A stretch of 64,000 bases of DNA from Aquidulcibacter paucihalophilus. GTDB lineage: Bacteria; Pseudomonadota; Alphaproteobacteria; Caulobacterales; Caulobacteraceae. Within the stretch, counting starts at the first letter, position 1, and each line of letters starts with the position of its first letter. Of the stretch, positions 61,123-64,000 are shown one piece after another. The stretch is from positions 2,282,501-2,346,500 of the forward strand of contig CP127384.1 of the NCBI GenBank assembly GCA_030285985.1, given 5' to 3'. The notes under the pieces were generated by a model. It saw only the letters and a list, made by a program, of their open reading frames with translations. It searched no databases and had not been told where the DNA came from. A program made the translations under genes and the position numbers.

Positions 61123-64000
61123 CTAGAAGTTGGCGGTGATACCGAAGAAGAAGTAGCGGCCGTTTGAATCATACAGCTGCGGATAGGTGTTGCCGTTGCC
61201 GACGGTGCCGACGCTGGTGGACAGAGGCGGATCGCTGTCGAACACGTTGTTCACGCCGGCGCGCAGTGTGACGGTGTCCCTCACCTGCCAAACAGCGGCC
61301 AGGTCGAAGTAGTTCTTGTCGTCAAGAACCTTGTCGATGCGTGCCGGGCTGTTGTCGAGGCTGCCGTCAGGCCCGAGAACGGCGACTTCCGACTCGCCGT
61401 AGTAACGCCAGGTGCCCGAGACATCGATGTCCCACGGGGTGAGCCAGGTCACGCGTCCACGGTGACGCCATTCCGGATTCGGGACGTCGCACTGATTGGC
61501 ATAGAAGCCGGCGCAGTCGTACACGCTGTTGACGAAGCCCAGACCCGTGTCGGTCCCCAGTTCCTGCAGCAATGTGCCGACGAACGAGAACTGCAGCGAG
61601 CCCATGTTGGCGGCGCCCCAGTCTTCCAGATCAACGCCGTAGTTGGCGTTGAAATCGATGCCCGAGGTGCTGCGGCCACCGATGTTGACGTTGGTGTCGA
61701 TGACATTGCCGTTGTTGAGCCAGAGGGCCCCCGTCGCACCATCGCGCACGATCAACGAACACGCCAGGGCGTTGCCGGCGGTGTAGCAGGCGTCCAGGGT
61801 GTTCAGGGGACCGATCCGGCCGATGAGGTTCTCGACCTCAATGCTGTAGTAGTCGATCGACAGGTTGAAGCGCGGCAGGAAGCTCGGCGTCAGGACAACG
61901 CCGAGGGTGTAGGTGTCTGCCGACTCCGGCTCCAGATTGGGGTTGCCGCCCTGAAGGAAGTTGTACTGACCGGCGGGGCTGTCGAGCAGGCCTCCGTCGC
62001 GTTCAGCGGTCGTCACCTGGTGAGCGCCGGCACCGACGCAGCTTGCAGGAACCGGTCCGGCTCCCTCCGCTGCGCGGCCGGGGGCCGAACAGGGGTCGAA
62101 GTCCGCGTCGAACAGGTTGAAGCCCCGGGCGGTGAACAGTTCGATCACATTCGGGGCCCGCACCGCGCGCGAATAGCTGGCGCGGAAGCGGACGTCTTCA
62201 ACCGGCGCATAGTCGAGGCCGACCTTGTACGTGTCGGCGCCGAAGTTTTCGTACTCCGAACGACGGTAGGCGGCGTCCAGCGAGGCCGAATAGGCCCAGG
62301 GCTGGTCGTCAGCGAGCGGAATCTGGATCTCACCGAAGACTTCAGCAACCTCGGTATCACCGACGAAGCCGATGGTGGCGCCGCCTTGACCGGCGCCGTC
62401 GCCGGTGGCGAAGGCGCTGTCCGTGACCGAACCGAGGTAGTCACGGCGATACTCGGCACCGAACGCGACCTGAACGCTGCGTGAGGCGGCCGGCATGGAC
62501 CAGCCCGTGTCGCCCGTGATGGCGGCGGTCACGACCTGCTGGGTGGTCTCGCCGGTCTGGAGCAGCGGGATCTGCACATAGTCCAGAGCCGCCTGGGTCA
62601 CGCCACCCGGCGCGAAGATGTTGTAGGGCACACAGGTGGGATCCGACCCGTCCACCACCGACCGGCAGGTCGCGGTAACGCCGGGGCCCGGGTCGCTGTC
62701 GACGACGTCAAACGCACGGGCGAGACGCGTGTTCGAGAAATCGTTCAGAGCGGTCCGTGCGAGGCGAACACGCGAGAACTGGGCGGCCACATCGTAGTTC
62801 CAGCCGTCCGTGATCTCGCCGCGAACCCCGGCCACACCGCGGTAGGAGGTGTAGTTGAGCGAGTCCTGACGACCGCCGCCTTCGACGTTCCGGCGACCGA
62901 TCAGCATGTCGACGGAACCGGCCAGGCCGCCGCCAGCGCAGCCGATGGTGGTGCGCTGTTGGGTCGACAGCAGCGGGTTGGCGCACTGCACCGTGATGAT
63001 CGGCCCGAGGAAGGCCCCCGAGGGAGCGATCTGCGCCACCGACTGATAGTCCGAGAACATCAGTTGGGCGAAGACTTCCGCCTTGTCGTTGACCTCATAG
63101 CGGCCGAAGGCGCCGAGGGTGTAACGCTCATCGGGGCGCTGGTAGTAGTTCGACGGGCCGTAGTTGTACTGGTTGAGGGCCGCGTTGAAGGGCGTGAAGG
63201 TGCCGGTGCCGACGCCGGCGGTCCCGCCGACGGTCGAATTGGACCCGGTGTTCAGCGAAATGAAGCGCCCCGGGAAGGAGGTGCTGGAGCCGCCGCAGAC
63301 GAAGTCGGCGGCGCCGGCCCCGCCATCGATCGCACAGGCCGAATAGTCGCGGTCGCGCTGCAGGATCGCATTGTTGTTGCGATAGCCGGCGTAGGCCATG
63401 ATGTTGCCGCGGCCGTCGGCCGAGGACGCGCCCAGGGTCACGTTCAGCGAGCGGCTCTCACCGTCGGAGACTTCGTCCTCGGGCAGGGCGAACTGCGACG
63501 GGTTGGTCGCGGCGCGACCGGCGATGACGTTCCGCAGGTTGCCCACGCCGTCATAGCCGTTGTTGTGCTGATAGAAGCCATACTGGGCGTCGATCTGCAG
63601 ACCTTCGAAGTCCTTCTTCATGATGAAGTTGACGACGCCGGCGACAGCGTCCGAGCCGTAAACGGCGGAGGCGCCGCCGGTCAGGACTTCAACGCGCTCA
63701 ACGAGTTGTTCCGGGATCTGGTTCAGGTCGGCGGCGTCGTCTCTCGGCGAACCGTAGCCCATCCGGCGACCGTCGATCAGCACCAGGGTGCGCGACGAGC
63801 CGAGGTTGCGCAGCGAAACCGTGGCCGTGCCCGAAGCGCCGTTCGAGACGGTCGAGTTCTGGGCGGCGAAGGCTTGCGGCAGTTGCGAGATCAGGTCTTC
63901 GACCCGGGTCACACCCGCGACGTCGATGTCCTCGCCGGTCACCTGCGTCACCGGGCTGGTGGTGACAAGATTGGCCTGCGGAATGCGCGAGCCGGTGACG
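61123..64000 (-). CDS. TonB-dependent receptor, 5' end cut by window edge
   Basis: The frame is open from the stop at 61123 to base 64000, about 959 residues, lacking the start and signal peptide. The first visible residues VTGSRIPQANLVTTSPVTQV are a TonB box and plug start. The plug has VSLRNLGSSRTLVLIDGRRM and RVEVLTGGASAVYGSDAVAG; the barrel ends GRYFFFGITANF with terminal Phe. It is the same subtype as the 54687 receptor. An internal GTG at 63951 is not the real start because the TonB box lies upstream of it. Ligand unknown. Confidence 0.93.
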   Translation of the reverse strand, partial: VTGSRIPQANLVTTSPVTQVTGEDIDVAGVTRVEDLISQLPQAFAAQNSTVSNGASGTATVSLRNLGSSRTLVLIDGRRMGYGSPRDDAADLNQIPEQLVERVEVLTGGASAVYGSDAVAGVVNFIMKKDFEGLQIDAQYGFYQHNNGYDGVGNLRNVIAGRAATNPSQFALPEDEVSDGESRSLNVTLGASSADGRGNIMAYAGYRNNNAILQRDRDYSACAIDGGAGAADFVCGGSSTSFPGRFISLNTGSNSTVGGTAGVGTGTFTPFNAALNQYNYGPSNYYQRPDERYTLGAFGRYEVNDKAEVFAQLMFSDYQSVAQIAPSGAFLGPIITVQCANPLLSTQQRTTIGCAGGGLAGSVDMLIGRRNVEGGGRQDSLNYTSYRGVAGVRGEITDGWNYDVAAQFSRVRLARTALNDFSNTRLARAFDVVDSDPGPGVTATCRSVVDGSDPTCVPYNIFAPGGVTQAALDYVQIPLLQTGETTQQVVTAAITGDTGWSMPAASRSVQVAFGAEYRRDYLGSVTDSAFATGDGAGQGGATIGFVGDTEVAEVFGEIQIPLADDQPWAYSASLDAAYRRSEYENFGADTYKVGLDYAPVEDVRFRASYSRAVRAPNVIELFTARGFNLFDADFDPCSAPGRAAEGAGPVPASCVGAGAHQVTTAERDGGLLDSPAGQYNFLQGGNPNLEPESADTYTLGVVLTPSFLPRFNLSIDYYSIEVENLIGRIGPLNTLDACYTAGNALACSLIVRDGATGALWLNNGNVIDTNVNIGGRSTSGIDFNANYGVDLEDWGAANMGSLQFSFVGTLLQELGTDTGLGFVNSVYDCAGFYANQCDVPNPEWRHRGRVTWLTPWDIDVSGTWRYYGESEVAVLGPDGSLDNSPARIDKVLDDKNYFDLAAVWQVRDTVTLRAGVNNVFDSDPPLSTSVGTVGNGNTYPQLYDSNGRYFFFGITANF

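Overview
The window is high-GC alphaproteobacterial DNA. The flagellar gene order (motE-like, DUF6468, fliM, fliL, divergent flgF-flgG-flgA-flgH), a CtrA-like box, a textbook sigma-54 promoter, five TonB-dependent receptors (TBDRs) and many overlapping GTGA/ATGA stop-start junctions all point to Caulobacterales, most likely Brevundimonas or a close relative. The genus is an inference; I ran no searches.

Layout. (1) 1-6201: flagellar basal-body genes in two divergent operons, with a compact control region at 3123-3298. (2) 6380-10687: three small tandem secreted paralogues, a DUF885 metallopeptidase-like protein, MmcQ/YjbR and MsrA. (3) 10881-10970: tRNA-Ser(GGA). (4) 11192-16155: FecI-type sigma factor, FecR-type anti-sigma regulator and a TBDR with an STN signalling domain; two matching promoter-like sequences precede fecR and the receptor. 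(5) 16253-21999: glutamate/dicarboxylate symporter, two periplasmic gamma-glutamyltransferases and a periplasmic dienelactone-hydrolase-like enzyme, which together look like a gamma-glutamyl compound scavenging pathway. (6) 22198-34015, all on the minus strand: a catabolic block with FMN 2-hydroxyacid dehydrogenase, carboxylesterase, ROK fructokinase, TBDR, FAD-linked D-2-hydroxyacid dehydrogenase, AraC and GntR regulators, MFS transporter and mannitol/fructuronate dehydrogenase. (7) 34419-52076: a maltodextrin utilisation locus with flavin-dependent halogenase-like protein, FucP-type MFS, MalA-type TBDR, two GH13 enzymes, LacI regulator, GH97 alpha-glucosidase, MFS transporter, esterase and GH15 glucoamylase lipoprotein. 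(8) 52120-54482: cation/proton antiporter and a secreted alpha/beta hydrolase. (9) 54687-64000: two further TBDRs (the second cut by the right edge) around a regulator cluster (75-aa protein, MarR, atypical response regulator, winged-helix protein).

How it fits together: each catabolic block has the same logic. A TBDR brings a large or scarce nutrient across the outer membrane, secreted enzymes cut it, an inner-membrane symporter or MFS protein imports the product, and a dedicated regulator sits beside the block. Noncoding signals support this: ECF promoters in the fecIR block, a shared TCAGATAGGT element in the AraC/GntR block and TGCAA-type sites in the maltodextrin block. A 38-bp repeat occurs at 22071, 34203 and 53433, with a shorter relative at 11072; all four are intergenic and in the same orientation, and I cannot assign them to a known element. 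No rRNA, CRISPR array, insertion sequence or phage gene was seen.
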